The notes below the pieces were generated by a model, which saw only the letters and a program-made list of their open reading frames with translations, was not told the origin of the DNA and ran no database searches. Both the position numbers and the translations under genes were made by a program. DNA of 64,000 bases from Candidatus Methanoperedens sp. (GTDB lineage Archaea > Halobacteriota > Methanosarcinia > Methanosarcinales > Methanoperedenaceae): the NCBI GenBank assembly GCA_023249105.1, contig JAHFDG010000010.1, positions 113,701 to 177,700 of the forward strand, read 5' to 3'. Shown one piece after another: positions 42,212 through 55,156 of the stretch (positions within the stretch are counted from its first letter, which is position 1; every line of letters starts with the position of its first letter).

Positions 42212-43108
42212 TTGGAATGCATGGATTTGTGGGAAGGATTCAAATCATGCGTAATCCACAAAATCGCAAATGCATTTTATTTCTTGATTTATAGCTCCAT
42301 CTACCTTTCAATAGCAGGAGCCTCAATGGTCTATATCTCCTGCATCATGCAGCATATACCATGCAGTCCATCATTACTTGCCATAATGTTTCTTGCAACC
42401 TTCTCAGTGTACAACATCAACCGTAAAACTGATGAGAAAGAGGATGCCATAAACCACTCAGACAGGTATTCTTTTACCAGCCGTTATGGGAAAGTTCTTT
42501 CGACTTCAGCTATACTTGCGTATATTCTGGCAATTGCACTGGCTCTCTGCTACGGAGTAAAAACCGCGTTAATATCAGCTATTCCACTCATATGCGGCAT
42601 TTTGTACAGCATCGCATGGCTTCCAGAGAGATTCAAATACAGGAGGTTGAAAGAGATACCCTTTGTTAAAAATCTTGTAGTTGCATTTGCATGGGCATCA
42701 ACTCCTGCACTGCTTCCGGTTTACTCCAATTCATCCAATGCGGCTGTTGCCACTCTCATTGTAGTTATTTTCTTTTTCACATTGGTGTTTATAAATTCTG
42801 TTATCTTTGATTTACGGGATACCGAAGGAGACGCTGCTTCAGGAGTAAAAACAATACCTGTAGTTTTTGGGGTGCAAAGAACTATAAATTTTCTTGCATG
42901 CTTAAACATACTTTTAGGACTCATGGACTTGCTCTTGTGCTCAGCGTACCTATCCTTAAAGTTTACTTACCTGTTGGCTGCTGGCATGGTTTATGCCATT
43001 TTTTACATTTTCTCCTTTGGCAAAGTAAAAAGGACAAATCTTTTATGTGATGTTGTGGCTGACGGTCAGTTCTTAATATTTGGAAGCTTGCTTTACATCT
43101 CAATATAA
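42212..43108 (+). CDS. UbiA-family prenyltransferase
   Basis: A 298-residue membrane protein with about eight or nine helices. Both Asp-rich motifs are present: NINRKTDEKED (near residue 70) and DLRDTEGD (near 201), the prenyl-diphosphate/Mg sites of the UbiA family. Possible products include quinones, archaeol lipids (geranylgeranylglyceryl) or heme/chlorophyll-type side chains; which one cannot be told. A quinone role would suit the nearby F420H2 dehydrogenase subunit, but the gene is not co-transcribed with it. ATG 42221 is an alternative start. Confidence 0.85.
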   Translation: MECMDLWEGFKSCVIHKIANAFYFLIYSSIYLSIAGASMVYISCIMQHIPCSPSLLAIMFLATFSVYNINRKTDEKEDAINHSDRYSFTSRYGKVLSTSAILAYILAIALALCYGVKTALISAIPLICGILYSIAWLPERFKYRRLKEIPFVKNLVVAFAWASTPALLPVYSNSSNAAVATLIVVIFFFTLVFINSVIFDLRDTEGDAASGVKTIPVVFGVQRTINFLACLNILLGLMDLLLCSAYLSLKFTYLLAAGMVYAIFYIFSFGKVKRTNLLCDVVADGQFLIFGSLLYISI

Positions 43109-43185
43109 ATACGGTTTGTTCTGATGAAAAGCAGGCATATTTTGCCTAAAGATTTAAATCGTATCAAAGCAATTCATAATGTTAC

Positions 43186-43506
43186 ATGGCAAAAACGAAT
43201 GACAAGTATCTCTATTCTGAAACTGCAGCCGTGCATGACCTTTACACCCGGAGGATAACACAATTATCCCCTTCTGTAAAACTCGTTTTTAAAGTTCTCG
43301 AATACAAAGGGCTCATGACGCAAAAAGAACTCGTTGCCGAAAGTTACCTTCCCCCGCGCACGGTACGATATGCCCTCTCCAGATTAAAAAAAGAAGGCAT
43401 CCTTGAAGAGCGGCTCTATTACAAAGACGCACGCCAGTGCCTTTATGGCGTGAAAAGCCCCCAGCAGGATGAGTTATTATCAAATTTCGCATGCGGTATG
43501 GTATAG
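43186..43506 (+). CDS. Winged-helix transcriptional regulator
   Basis: A 106-residue DNA-binding protein with a MarR/TrmB-like winged helix (about 30-95: VFKVLEYKGLMTQKELVAES, PPRTVRYALSRLKKEGIL, then the wing). No ligand domain. Likely a small archaeal repressor or activator. It lies just before the M50 peptidase gene and might control it. Confidence 0.8.
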   Translation: MAKTNDKYLYSETAAVHDLYTRRITQLSPSVKLVFKVLEYKGLMTQKELVAESYLPPRTVRYALSRLKKEGILEERLYYKDARQCLYGVKSPQQDELLSNFACGMV

Positions 43507-43536
43507 TTTATATCAGTTAAGTTTAACTTTGGGCAC

Positions 43537-44133
43537 ATGAATAGAGCCAGTTTTCGGGAAATTGTACATCTTTTAGTTTCATTAATCGTGCTTACCATAG
43601 CATTCACCTATCCCAGCCTCAGTCCTGCAAAGATGATGATAGTGGCTATCAGCGTCGGTACTGGCTTTATCCTGCACGAACTTGCCCACAAATTCACAGC
43701 CCAGAGGTACGGGTATGTGGCTGATTACGAGGCAAGTCCAATGGGGCTTCTCATGGCAATCGGTCTTTCAGTTATCACAAAAGGGGAGTTCGTATTCGCT
43801 GCGCCGGGCGCGGTCATGATTCGCGGCAAATGGATTCACAATGCATACGAAGACCTTTACCGTGATACCACAAAGGAAATTGCATACATATCCGTCTCCG
43901 GGGCGGTCGTCAATCTGGCGCTTGCAGTATTATTTTATACAGCTTCGTTCTTCGTAGCACAATCGGGTTTAGCGTATGCAATCCTGAGTACTGGCGCCTT
44001 TATCAATGTCTTTCTTGCAGGGTTCAACATGATACCTTTCGGACCTCTTGACGGCGCCAAAGTATGGCGATATAACCCCGTATTATGGGGACTCGTAGGG
44101 ATTCCTGCGATAATCCTGTTTTTTGTTATTTGA
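43537..44133 (+). CDS. Intramembrane metalloprotease, M50 (site-2 protease) family
   Basis: A 198-residue membrane protein with about five or six helices. The zinc motif HELAHK (H-E-x-x-H) is near residue 48. The second motif, GFNMIPFGPLDGAKVW, carries the N-P-x-D-G-like aspartate. These are the M50 peptidase hallmarks, used in cleaving membrane-bound regulators. No PDZ or CBS domain. It follows the winged-helix gene by 30 bases. Confidence 0.88.
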   Translation: MNRASFREIVHLLVSLIVLTIAFTYPSLSPAKMMIVAISVGTGFILHELAHKFTAQRYGYVADYEASPMGLLMAIGLSVITKGEFVFAAPGAVMIRGKWIHNAYEDLYRDTTKEIAYISVSGAVVNLALAVLFYTASFFVAQSGLAYAILSTGAFINVFLAGFNMIPFGPLDGAKVWRYNPVLWGLVGIPAIILFFVI

Positions 44134-44141
44134 ATTCCGGC

Positions 44142-44303
44142 TTACTGCACTTTCTTGAATTTGTCCTTGGTCGCGCCGCACCAGGGGCAAACCCAGTCTT
44201 CCGGAATATCTTCAAAAGCCGTACCAGGTGCGATGCCGCCGTCAGGGTCTCCCACAGCAGGGTCATAGACATAGTCGCAAAGGGTACATTTCCACTTTTC
44301 CAT
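44142..44303 (-). CDS. Rubredoxin
   Basis: A 53-residue rubredoxin. The two iron-binding pairs are CTLC in the first loop and CPWC in [13 protein letters not shown], with the family core [19 protein letters not shown] one-electron carrier in the cytoplasm, often used in oxygen or peroxide defence in anaerobes. It stands alone, convergent with the M50 peptidase. Confidence 0.95.
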   Translation of the reverse strand: MEKWKCTLCDYVYDPAVGDPDGGIAPGTAFEDIPEDWVCPWCGATKDKFKKVQ

Positions 44304-44370
44304 GATGTATTCATGTTATTTACAAAACTTAACCATATCGCTTAAAAAATGCCGAACAAAACCAATATGC

Positions 44371-44380
44371 TTTTAAATAA
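44371..44380 (+). promoter_or_regulatory. TATA-like box and SD of mer
   Basis: TTTTAAATAA lies 37 bases before the mer ATG, and AGGAGGA lies at 44406-44412, five bases before it. Together they give a short leader and a very strong ribosome site, suitable for a highly expressed metabolic gene. The box should also drive fpoF and nadM. Confidence 0.5.
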
Positions 44381-45397
<1,017 letters not shown>

Positions 45398-45398
45398 A

Positions 45399-47253
<1,855 letters not shown>

Positions 47254-47489
47254 ATATTATAGTCACATAAACCCCTGACTTAATGCCTGAGCCAGATGAT
47301 AGCGTTTTTGCCAATAAAACTTCCTATGATTATCAAAGGAACGCTCAAATCATCTTTCCTTTTCCGGGTAATATAACTTACGAAATCTTTCTTACAATAT
47401 CAATTTGAAGCGACCGGATATATTTAAAATCCCGGAATTGCCATGTGCGCCATTACAAAGACTTTTACATTATAGCGTATTAATAAAGT
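47254..47489. other. Intergenic region before the Lon-type protease
   Basis: A TATA-like ATATATTTAAAA near 47418-47429 could serve the protease gene. A 41-codon frame at 47283-47408 exists but has no SD and no recognised motif. Nothing else stands out. Confidence 0.4.
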
Positions 47490-48308
47490 ATGGGCATGGT
47501 TGACACTAATAAATCACTGAAAATCATAACAATAATCCTATCTGTATTATTGATAGGCTCCTCTTTCCAATTATATACAAGCCTTGAAAAAATAAACCTC
47601 CAGAACCAGACTATAACCAGCCTTGTTGCAGAGACAAATTCCCAGAAACAAACGATTTCAGGGCTTGAAATAAGCGTAAATAATCTCAAACAGAATTTAT
47701 CCAGGACAGAGACACAACTCAAAAACGAAACGCAAAGAAGCAAGCAGTTTGAGGAAGAAATCATAAACCTCACCATGGTTTCAAGAGCCGATTATGGTGT
47801 CCTGGCTGTGGATGATAATGATGTCGGCCACCTGATTCCTCTTGAAGTCATTATAAAAGACGGAAAAGGAAGTCTTTTTCTTAATGTCGCCAATGTCCTG
47901 TTTGATGAGACTCTCCAATCTTCTGCACAAACTGCAATTCAAGTTGCTCGGGACGTATCAAAGAAAAATATGGCGGATAAGGACATCCTGATAAATATAA
48001 AATCCCCCCTGGTAGAAGAAAGATTACTCATATCCGGGGGAAGTGCAGGCGGCGCCATCACCCTCACGGCAATTGCGGCCATTCAGGGGAAAACATTGCG
48101 AAAGGATGTGCTGATGACAGGGACAATAAATAATGACCACAGCATAGGACTAATCGGGTCTCCAAGGTCAAAAGGACTGGCTGCCAGGGATGCCGGAGCT
48201 GTATTGTTCCTTGTTCCTGTGGGGCAAAAAGACGAAGTGGGGAAAATCGGGATTGAGGTGAGGGAAGTCGGGACTATTGAGGATGCAATGACGTATGTTT
48301 TGCAATAG
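47490..48308 (+). CDS. Membrane-anchored Lon-type (S16) serine protease
   Basis: A 272-residue protein: a membrane helix (about 10-28), a coiled coil (about 30-95, heptads with many Q/N/E), then an S16 protease domain lacking an ATPase. The catalytic Ser is in LLISGGSAGGAITL and the catalytic Lys in GSPRSKGLAA, separated by about 45 residues as in Lon. Archaeal proteins of this type (COG1750) are probably outside the cell or at the membrane. Substrates unknown. Confidence 0.85.
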   Translation: MGMVDTNKSLKIITIILSVLLIGSSFQLYTSLEKINLQNQTITSLVAETNSQKQTISGLEISVNNLKQNLSRTETQLKNETQRSKQFEEEIINLTMVSRADYGVLAVDDNDVGHLIPLEVIIKDGKGSLFLNVANVLFDETLQSSAQTAIQVARDVSKKNMADKDILINIKSPLVEERLLISGGSAGGAITLTAIAAIQGKTLRKDVLMTGTINNDHSIGLIGSPRSKGLAARDAGAVLFLVPVGQKDEVGKIGIEVREVGTIEDAMTYVLQ

Positions 48309-48337
48309 TCTTGACAGTAAAAACGAAAGCAATAGAA

Positions 48338-48372
48338 CCTTGCGTCAACCTTTGCGTCAACCTTTGCGTCAA
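48338..48372. repeat. Three tandem copies of a 12-base unit
   Basis: CCTTTGCGTCAA occurs at 48349-48360 and 48361-48372, preceded by an 11-base copy at 48338-48348. It lies between the convergent protease and Fic genes, ending two bases before the fic stop codon. A simple tandem expansion; no function is evident. Confidence 0.7.
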
Positions 48373-48373
48373 C

Positions 48374-49411
48374 CTATTTGATAACGTAATATATCGCTTT
48401 ACCAGCGCCTTTTTGTTCAATCAGGTTCAGTTCAATAAGCTTAATAAGCTCCTTATGTGCTGCTTGGCGGGATATCTTTAACATCTTTTGAATTTCACCG
48501 CTCGTTATTCGTCCATTTGAAATGATATGTTCAACAATCTTCGTCTGTTTTTCTGTGAGAGCAATCTGTCCTCTTGCCGCTTTTTTGTGTTTTTCCAAGG
48601 AAAGCTGCAATACTTTTTCTTTTACCTTTGAGATAGAGAGAAGAACGCCGTCTGTAAAGTATTCAAGCCATTGTGTAAGGTCAAGAGTTTTTTGGTCAAC
48701 AGATTTTAAAGCATTGTAATATGCAGTCCTGTCGCTGTCGTAATAATCATCCAGAGCAAAAAATTTTTTGATGTCGAATTCCCGCTGATTAAGAATAAGC
48801 GTTGCCAGCGCCCTTGCAGTCCTGCCATTACCATCAATAAAAGGATGGATTCTTACAAATTCATAATGAGACAGACCGGCAACAATAACGGGGTCGAGGT
48901 TATGAGATTCATTTGAATTTATCCATTCAATAAATTCCCCCATCAACTCCGGTACTTCTTCGGGAGTAGGAGGCATAAAAATGACTTTACCGGTTATTCT
49001 GTTGCCCACATAAACCTGAAGTTCCCTGTATCTTCCTTCATGCTCAGGATTTTCCAGAGTTTCCTTTGTTACATCCTTATGTAATTCCAAAATGATTTTT
49101 TCAGTTATTTTACCCTGTTCCTGATATTTTTCTATATTTTCTAAAACTCTTAGATAATTGAGGACTTCCAGTTCCGCTTTTCTTGTCGCCATGACTTTTC
49201 TGCCCTGGGCAAGCCGGCTTACTTCTTCAAGCGTTAATGGATTTCCTTCGATTGCCGTGGAGGCATGAGCTGCCCTTATCAGTGCGTCTCTCCTGAGCGA
49301 TATTTCCCATTTCGGCACGAGGTATGAATTAAGGACTGCCTCTCTGGCTGAGGCTATTTGAACAAGGTTGTTGACTATTTTATGGGTGTACTTGAAATTT
49401 GGGTTAAACAA
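48374..49411 (-). CDS. Fic-domain protein with winged helix
   Basis: A 345-residue Fic protein, expected to transfer AMP or a related group onto a protein hydroxyl. The inhibitory helix motif S-T-A-I-E-G-N is at residues about 51-57. The Fic core HPFIDGNGRTAR is near residue 194. A C-terminal winged helix follows (about 285-345: GRITSGEIQKMLKISRQAAH). Class II Fic by layout. The start is TTG at 49411 with GGAGAG close by. It lies 39 bases after ileS on the same strand. Confidence 0.9.
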   Translation of the reverse strand: MFNPNFKYTHKIVNNLVQIASAREAVLNSYLVPKWEISLRRDALIRAAHASTAIEGNPLTLEEVSRLAQGRKVMATRKAELEVLNYLRVLENIEKYQEQGKITEKIILELHKDVTKETLENPEHEGRYRELQVYVGNRITGKVIFMPPTPEEVPELMGEFIEWINSNESHNLDPVIVAGLSHYEFVRIHPFIDGNGRTARALATLILNQREFDIKKFFALDDYYDSDRTAYYNALKSVDQKTLDLTQWLEYFTDGVLLSISKVKEKVLQLSLEKHKKAARGQIALTEKQTKIVEHIISNGRITSGEIQKMLKISRQAAHKELIKLIELNLIEQKGAGKAIYYVIK

Positions 49412-49450
49412 ATTTCTCTCCAGTTAATGCTTTAATTGAGGGATGAAACT

Positions 49451-52400
49451 TTATTTCCTCCCTATCCCAATCTTCATCTTGACATCCTCGACATCCCAAT
49501 CCTTCACAAGCGCGCCCTCAGCTTCAATCTCATGACCGATACTCAATGAGCTTGCCCTGACTTCTCCTGATATAAAATCCTTTAAATCAAGGATAAGTGC
49601 AGCCACACGTTCATCCTTGATTTCCACAACCGCTTTAATCGCCTCTTCAACTGCAAGGTCAAGTTCCTTTCTCATATCCTGGATTCTTCTTATGACCTCG
49701 CGTGCATAACCTTCGGATTCTATCTCGCGCGTGAGTTCGGTATCGACAAACACTTCCCCCTGCGAAAATCCGGCGCTGGCAATAGCAGGCGGTATCAAGT
49801 CCTTGAAACTGACCATTTCCTGAGTTATTATACCGGCTTTAAGCTCATACTGGCCGGTTTCCAGAATCGCCTTTTTTATTTTCCTGCCGTCTGCTTTCTT
49901 TAGCTCGGCTATCACTTTTCCAGCGTCCTTTTTAAACGCGGGCCCGAGCGCCGCATGGTTGGGCAGCACTTCCACGCCAAGCTCTTCCCATGTTTCACCC
50001 TCTTTTAGCAAAACAATTTCTTTGGCATTGGTCTGCTCTTTCAATACGGATTCAAGGCTCTCCACGGCTTTGTTGACTATTTCATTCTTTGGCGAAATGA
50101 CAATTCTTCTCACAGGCCATCTCAATTTACGCTTCAGTTTCTGTCTTGCATTGGATGACGACTCAACTAGCTCCCTTATGATGTCCATTTTTTTCTCAAG
50201 CCCAACATCAATGAAATTTTCCCTGGGTTTGACCCACTCGCACAAATGAACGCTTGCAGGCGCCTTATGATTGATGTTGCGCACAAGGTTCTGGTACATC
50301 TCCTCGGAAATATGGGGCGTAAAAGGGGCAATGAGTTTTGTTATTGTGACAAGGACTTCGTACAGGGTATAATAAGCCGCCAGTTTATCAGGGTCGTTTG
50401 CCTCGCGCCATGTTCTTGGCCTTATGAGCTGGACATACCATCGTGAGAGGTCTTCAAGTATGAACTCCGATATCGGGCGCGTGGCTTTATGAAGGTTGTA
50501 TTCTGACATTGCCAGGTCAACGGATTTTATCAGGGACTGCATCCTTGAAAGTATCCATCTGTCTTCAAGGCGAAGCGGCAAAGTCGATAGTTTCTTATCA
50601 AGGTCAGCCGGGTTAAACTTATCAAGAATCATATACGGCAGCGGGAACCTGTACACGTTCCAGAGAATATTCAGCATCCTGTGAATATTGCCCACCTCAT
50701 CCCAGCTGAATTTCAGGTCTTCCCACGGCGCATTCTGGGAAAGCACGTAAAACCTGAGCGATTCGGCCCCGTATTTTAAGATAACATCGTCAGGAGAAAC
50801 AACATTGCCAAGACTCTTTGACATTTTCTTACCTTCGGTGTCCAGTGTAAAGCCGTGCATCAGGACGCTCTTGTACGGGGCTTTCCCGAATGAAACCATG
50901 CTTGCGCCCATCTGGGAATAGAACCACCCGCGCGTCTGGTCATGACCCTCGGTAATAAAATCGGCAGGCCACCACTCTTTATATGCTTTTTCATCGCGCG
51001 GGAAATTCAACGTTGCCCATGAGGCTACAGCGGAATCGAACCACACATCGAACACATCAGGAACCCGGCTCATTCTTGCGCCGCATTTGCATTTGATATG
51101 GATATTATCAACGTTGGGCCTGTGCAGGTCTGAAAGCGTTTTCACTCCCGACCTTGATTTCAGTTCGTCCATTGTTCCCATTACTTCAACATTGCCGCAA
51201 AAATCGCATACCCATACCGGAATGGGTATTCCCCAGTATCTCTGCCTGGAAATGCACCAGTCGCGTGAGCCTGCGACCCAGTCTGCAAACCGCGCTGTTC
51301 CCGCCCATTCGGGGTACCATTTCACTTTTTTTATCTCCTCAAGCATTTTTTCCTTGAGGTCGGTGACCCGCAGGAACCATTGCTCTGTGGCAAGATAGAT
51401 TATAGGCGTCTTGCATCTCCAGCAATGACCGTAACGGTGAGATATCGTTCCGCTTGAAAGAAGCAAGTTGTTTTCTTTGAGGTCGTCGAGCACAACCTTA
51501 TTGGCATCCCGGACATGCATTCCCTTATATTCTCCGGCTTCTTCGGTGTATTTGCCGTCAGGCCCGACGGGACAGAATATAGGCAGTTTATGCTTCATTC
51601 CAAGCTCAAAGTCGTCAATGCCGTGACCCGGCGCTATGTGAACGCATCCGGTGTTCTCAGCTGTGACGAAGTCCGCCATATAAACCTTATGCGGGAATTC
51701 ATTTTGTTTGGGCACTTTATGACCAAGAGGCGGCTTGTATTCTAGTTTCAATTCCTCTCCGAGAATCGTTTCAAGGACTTCGAACTCTTTGTACCTGCCC
51801 TGTTTCATTACATTTTTCATGAGCTCTGAAGCCATTATAAGAATCTCTTCTTTCCCATCCTTTACCACCTTTATTTTTACATACTCAAAAGACGGATGCA
51901 CTGCGACTGCAATATTTGCAGGAATTGTCCATGGCGTTGTTGTCCAGATTACAATATAGGTGTTTTCTTCGTTCGCAACCGGGAATTTTATATAAATGGA
52001 AGGGTCGGTAACATCAGAATATTCGACCTCCGAGTCTGCTATGGCGGTCTCGCAGCGCGGGCACCAGTTCACAACACGCAGGCCTTTTTCAAGGAGTTTC
52101 TTCTCATGCGCTTTTTTCAATGTCCACCATGCAGCTTCGATGTACTCATCCCGCAATGTCATGTAAGGGTCTTTCCAGTTAAGCCAGACGCCAAGGTTCT
52201 GGAACTGGAGTGTCATTTCATCACGGTGGGAGAGAGCGAATTCTTTGCATTTTGCAACGAAATTGCCCACGCCGTATTTTTCAATATCCTTTTTTGATTT
52301 GAATCCGAGCACGCCTTCCACTTTTACCTCGATTGGCAGGCCGTGCATATCCCATCCTGCGCGGTCAAGTATATGGAAGCCGTTCATGGATTTATAGCGC

Positions 52401-52603
52401 AGTATCGAATCCTTGATTATCTTGTTCCATGCGGTTCCAAGGTGTATCCTTCCTGTTGTATATGGCGGCCCGTCAACAAAAAAAAATCTCTTGCCGTTTT
52501 TCCGCAGTTCCCTTACCTTTGAATAAGCGTCTATTTCATCCCAGAATTTGCGTATATTCTGTTCTAAGTTTTTTGCATCGTATTGCGCTGCTTCTTTTAA
52601 CAT
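49451..52603 (-). CDS. ileS: Isoleucyl-tRNA synthetase
   Basis: A 1050-residue class I synthetase charging tRNA-Ile. The HIGH-type motif is in [16 protein letters not shown] (H-L-G-T) and KMSKS is in [16 protein letters not shown]. An editing domain lies between them (about 180-400), and the C-terminal extension is of the archaeal/eukaryotic-like class. Its specialised tRNA, tRNA-Ile2, is prepared by TiaS at 13.2 kb. Full length. Confidence 0.96.
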   Translation of the reverse strand: MLKEAAQYDAKNLEQNIRKFWDEIDAYSKVRELRKNGKRFFFVDGPPYTTGRIHLGTAWNKIIKDSILRYKSMNGFHILDRAGWDMHGLPIEVKVEGVLGFKSKKDIEKYGVGNFVAKCKEFALSHRDEMTLQFQNLGVWLNWKDPYMTLRDEYIEAAWWTLKKAHEKKLLEKGLRVVNWCPRCETAIADSEVEYSDVTDPSIYIKFPVANEENTYIVIWTTTPWTIPANIAVAVHPSFEYVKIKVVKDGKEEILIMASELMKNVMKQGRYKEFEVLETILGEELKLEYKPPLGHKVPKQNEFPHKVYMADFVTAENTGCVHIAPGHGIDDFELGMKHKLPIFCPVGPDGKYTEEAGEYKGMHVRDANKVVLDDLKENNLLLSSGTISHRYGHCWRCKTPIIYLATEQWFLRVTDLKEKMLEEIKKVKWYPEWAGTARFADWVAGSRDWCISRQRYWGIPIPVWVCDFCGNVEVMGTMDELKSRSGVKTLSDLHRPNVDNIHIKCKCGARMSRVPDVFDVWFDSAVASWATLNFPRDEKAYKEWWPADFITEGHDQTRGWFYSQMGASMVSFGKAPYKSVLMHGFTLDTEGKKMSKSLGNVVSPDDVILKYGAESLRFYVLSQNAPWEDLKFSWDEVGNIHRMLNILWNVYRFPLPYMILDKFNPADLDKKLSTLPLRLEDRWILSRMQSLIKSVDLAMSEYNLHKATRPISEFILEDLSRWYVQLIRPRTWREANDPDKLAAYYTLYEVLVTITKLIAPFTPHISEEMYQNLVRNINHKAPASVHLCEWVKPRENFIDVGLEKKMDIIRELVESSSNARQKLKRKLRWPVRRIVISPKNEIVNKAVESLESVLKEQTNAKEIVLLKEGETWEELGVEVLPNHAALGPAFKKDAGKVIAELKKADGRKIKKAILETGQYELKAGIITQEMVSFKDLIPPAIASAGFSQGEVFVDTELTREIESEGYAREVIRRIQDMRKELDLAVEEAIKAVVEIKDERVAALILDLKDFISGEVRASSLSIGHEIEAEGALVKDWDVEDVKMKIGIGRK

Positions 52604-52771
52604 GAAAATAATCTCCGGATTTTGAAATCCTATGATATCTTAATTTACTATACTGGTTTATCAAAGAATGAAGTTTAGTAATGTGATAATGCAATTAAAA
52701 CTTTATGGTGTTGATAATCAAGTTCTTGTAGATTCAAAAAGTATGTATAGAAAAGATACACAGAGAAAGTT

Positions 52772-53329
52772 ATGCAACGCCTACCACCAAACCAGCGCCT
52801 GAAAACGGATTTCCCAGTCCTCCACTTCGGGAAAGTGCCTGAATTTGATAAAGGAACATGGGATTTCCGTGTTGAAGGTCTTGTTGAAAATCCAGTCAGG
52901 CTGACATACGATGAATTCCTGGCGCTTGAAAAGACGGTTGATGTAAGTGATTTTCATTGCGTAACCGGATGGAGCAGGTTTGATAATAAATGGGAAGGCG
53001 TACGTTTTAGCGATGTTGCAAAGCTCGTCAGGCCCAAAAGCAATGCCAGATTTGTTACGATAGAGGCTGAAGGGGGATATACAACCAGTTTACCGCTTGC
53101 TGATTTGATGGAACATGACGTGCTCTTTGCTTATTATTTCGATGGGAAGCCGCTGGAACCCATGCACGGAGGGCCTCTTCGCCTCGTTGTCCCCAAAAAA
53201 TACGCATACAAGAGCGCAAAATGGGTAAGAAGGGTTGTGTTCACAGAAGAACAAGAGCTCGGCTTCTGGGAACAGCGTGGGTACAGTGACAGCGCAGACC
53301 CGTGGAAAGAGGAGAGGCATTCGTATTAA
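52772..53329 (+). CDS. Molybdopterin-binding oxidoreductase domain protein
   Basis: A 185-residue protein matching the oxidoreductase molybdopterin-binding domain (sulfite oxidase/MsrP fold). The molybdenum-ligand Cys is in FHCVTGWSRFDN near residue 63; GGPLRLVVPKKYAYKSAKWV is the usual end of the domain. No Tat or Sec signal and no dimerisation domain is present, so it is a minimal cytoplasmic form. Substrate unknown. Confidence 0.85.
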   Translation: MQRLPPNQRLKTDFPVLHFGKVPEFDKGTWDFRVEGLVENPVRLTYDEFLALEKTVDVSDFHCVTGWSRFDNKWEGVRFSDVAKLVRPKSNARFVTIEAEGGYTTSLPLADLMEHDVLFAYYFDGKPLEPMHGGPLRLVVPKKYAYKSAKWVRRVVFTEEQELGFWEQRGYSDSADPWKEERHSY

Positions 53330-53419
53330 ACCGAAGGGTCGGTTTTGTGTTAAGTTCCACCGAAATGGCTTTAAGCTAAAAACAGAATATTATATTTGTA
53401 AAACTTTAAGGGAGGGTTT

Positions 53420-54574
53420 ATGAACAGATTACTAAAAATAACGACAGTCCTGCTTATAGTCGCACTTCTGGCTATGCCTGTTTTTGCAGAGAAAGACGGC
53501 GGCATGATGCGCGGGAAAGCAGGGGATATGATGAAAAAAGGACAGGATATACGAGGCGCAGGCGGCATGATGGGAATGGGATTCATGCACAGCGCAGGCA
53601 GCAGCTATGGTAACTATGTGACATTCAATGTGAGTAATACTACCGGAGAGATTACAGATTACGGCATATCGGGAATTGCGGTTTTTGACTCAATAAAAGT
53701 TGCCAATTTTAATTTCAAAGACTCAAAACCTCTGGGTGCATTAACAAAAATTACCAGTAAAGATGGCTCTGTGGAGCTGCAATTGCACGATAATCCGGCG
53801 GCTGTAATTAACATCAAAACAAAAACAGCAACAACGATCACTTTCAACCTTGCAGTAGGGGTGAAAGCAACAAAAGAGGATAAGATAATAAAAATTGAAT
53901 CTGATAACCTGACTGCATATATTACAGGGACTAATGCCACATCCATTAATATTGTTGGGGATGAGATTAAAATCGAATCCAGCAAAGGAAACGCTATTTT
54001 CAGGGCTGTTCCTGTAAATATGCCCGTGAGTGAGGGGCATGGAAGGTTCATGAAAGAAATGATGAAAAACAGGGCAGGGGCAGAGATTGCTGTCGGAGCT
54101 TACGGTAAATATTCGATTGCAAACTATTCAGAGGATACAAACGTCATGATAAAGTCGATGGAAAGAAACCGCATGAGAATGACCATTAATTCCACAGACC
54201 CAGCCGGAAAATTCTTTATGATGAATCTTGATAACAGTTCTCTTACATGGACTGAAAGGCAAAAGATTCGCCTGTACATGGATAACAAACCCATGAGGCA
54301 GGTCATGACCGAAGACGAGTTGTATAATGCTACGGAATCATCTTTCTGGATTACCATGCCAGACGGAAAAAGAATGCAAGCGATGATGTATATTGCAAAC
54401 TTTTCTGAACACACGGTGGATGTGGTGGTGGAGGATGTAGGAACGCCGACTCCCACAGAAACACCAATCGGAACTCCGGAAAAAACACTAGCTGCAACAC
54501 CCAAAACACCAGGATTTGAACTGATGCTTGGAGTATTGGGCGCAGGGTTTGCGTATCTGAGACGGAAATATTAA
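53420..54574 (+). CDS. Secreted surface protein with PGF-type C-terminal sorting signal
   Basis: A 384-residue protein: signal peptide (LLKITTVLLIVALLAMPVFA), a Met/Gly-rich segment (about 27-60), a beta-rich body with several N-x-S/T sequons, a Thr/Pro stalk (GTPTPTETPIGTPE), and a C-terminal TPGFELMLGVLGAGFAYLRRKY-like anchor starting at T362. The Pro-Gly-Phe, helix and Arg-Arg end are those of archaeosortase substrates (PGF-CTERM), which are cleaved and lipid-anchored. AAGGGAGG SD. Function of the body unknown; the Met-rich part might bind copper. Confidence 0.8.
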   Translation: MNRLLKITTVLLIVALLAMPVFAEKDGGMMRGKAGDMMKKGQDIRGAGGMMGMGFMHSAGSSYGNYVTFNVSNTTGEITDYGISGIAVFDSIKVANFNFKDSKPLGALTKITSKDGSVELQLHDNPAAVINIKTKTATTITFNLAVGVKATKEDKIIKIESDNLTAYITGTNATSINIVGDEIKIESSKGNAIFRAVPVNMPVSEGHGRFMKEMMKNRAGAEIAVGAYGKYSIANYSEDTNVMIKSMERNRMRMTINSTDPAGKFFMMNLDNSSLTWTERQKIRLYMDNKPMRQVMTEDELYNATESSFWITMPDGKRMQAMMYIANFSEHTVDVVVEDVGTPTPTETPIGTPEKTLAATPKTPGFELMLGVLGAGFAYLRRKY

Positions 54575-54622
54575 GAAGGCAGGTTGGGTGCGCTGCACCC
54601 ATATTTTTTATATTTTTATAAA

Positions 54623-55156
54623 TCACTCTTTCATTAATTCGCTCATCTTCACAAGCGGTATGAGTTCAACACCAGCATCATCAAGAGCTTTGTTAGCACC
54701 TTCCTCGCGGTCAACTACCACGATAACATGCTTAACAATCAGCCCTTCCTCCCTTAATGTCTTTATTGCTTTCAGGACAGAACCGCCAGTCGTGGCGACA
54801 TCCTCGACCATTAAAACCGATTCACTCTGCTTGAATTCGCCCACGATTTGCCCCTTAGTACCATATTCTTTCACTTCTTTCCTGATAATTATCAGGGGCA
54901 ATCCCGTTTCCAGCGATACGGCGACGGCTATTGGCACTCCCCCGAGAGCGACGCAGCCTACATAATCAGCAGATATGGAATGAGATTTTATTTTTTCCTT
55001 TATAGCATGCGCTATGATTTTTAATATTCGCGGGTTTGTGCTCGCTTTTTTGATATCGACATAATACTTGCTTTTCTTTCCTGAAGCAAGAGTAAAATCA
55101 CCGAACTTTATCGCCCCGCATTCTTTCAGGGCATCTGCAAGCGTTTCCATTACCAT
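54623..55156 (-). CDS. pyrE: Orotate phosphoribosyltransferase
   Basis: A 177-residue PRTase of pyrimidine synthesis, converting orotate and PRPP to OMP. PRPP motif VLMVEDVATTGGS and the early ADYVGCVALGGVPIA block are typical. No helix-turn-helix, unlike the GfcR homologue at 25.8 kb. It overlaps carS by seven bases and is the last gene of a three-gene leftward operon. Confidence 0.92.
   Translation of the reverse strand: MVMETLADALKECGAIKFGDFTLASGKKSKYYVDIKKASTNPRILKIIAHAIKEKIKSHSISADYVGCVALGGVPIAVAVSLETGLPLIIIRKEVKEYGTKGQIVGEFKQSESVLMVEDVATTGGSVLKAIKTLREEGLIVKHVIVVVDREEGANKALDDAGVELIPLVKMSELMKE

Noticed and set aside
47283..47408. 41-codon ORF between nadM and the Lon-type protease
   Set aside because: No SD, no recognised motif and no operon link; could be chance.
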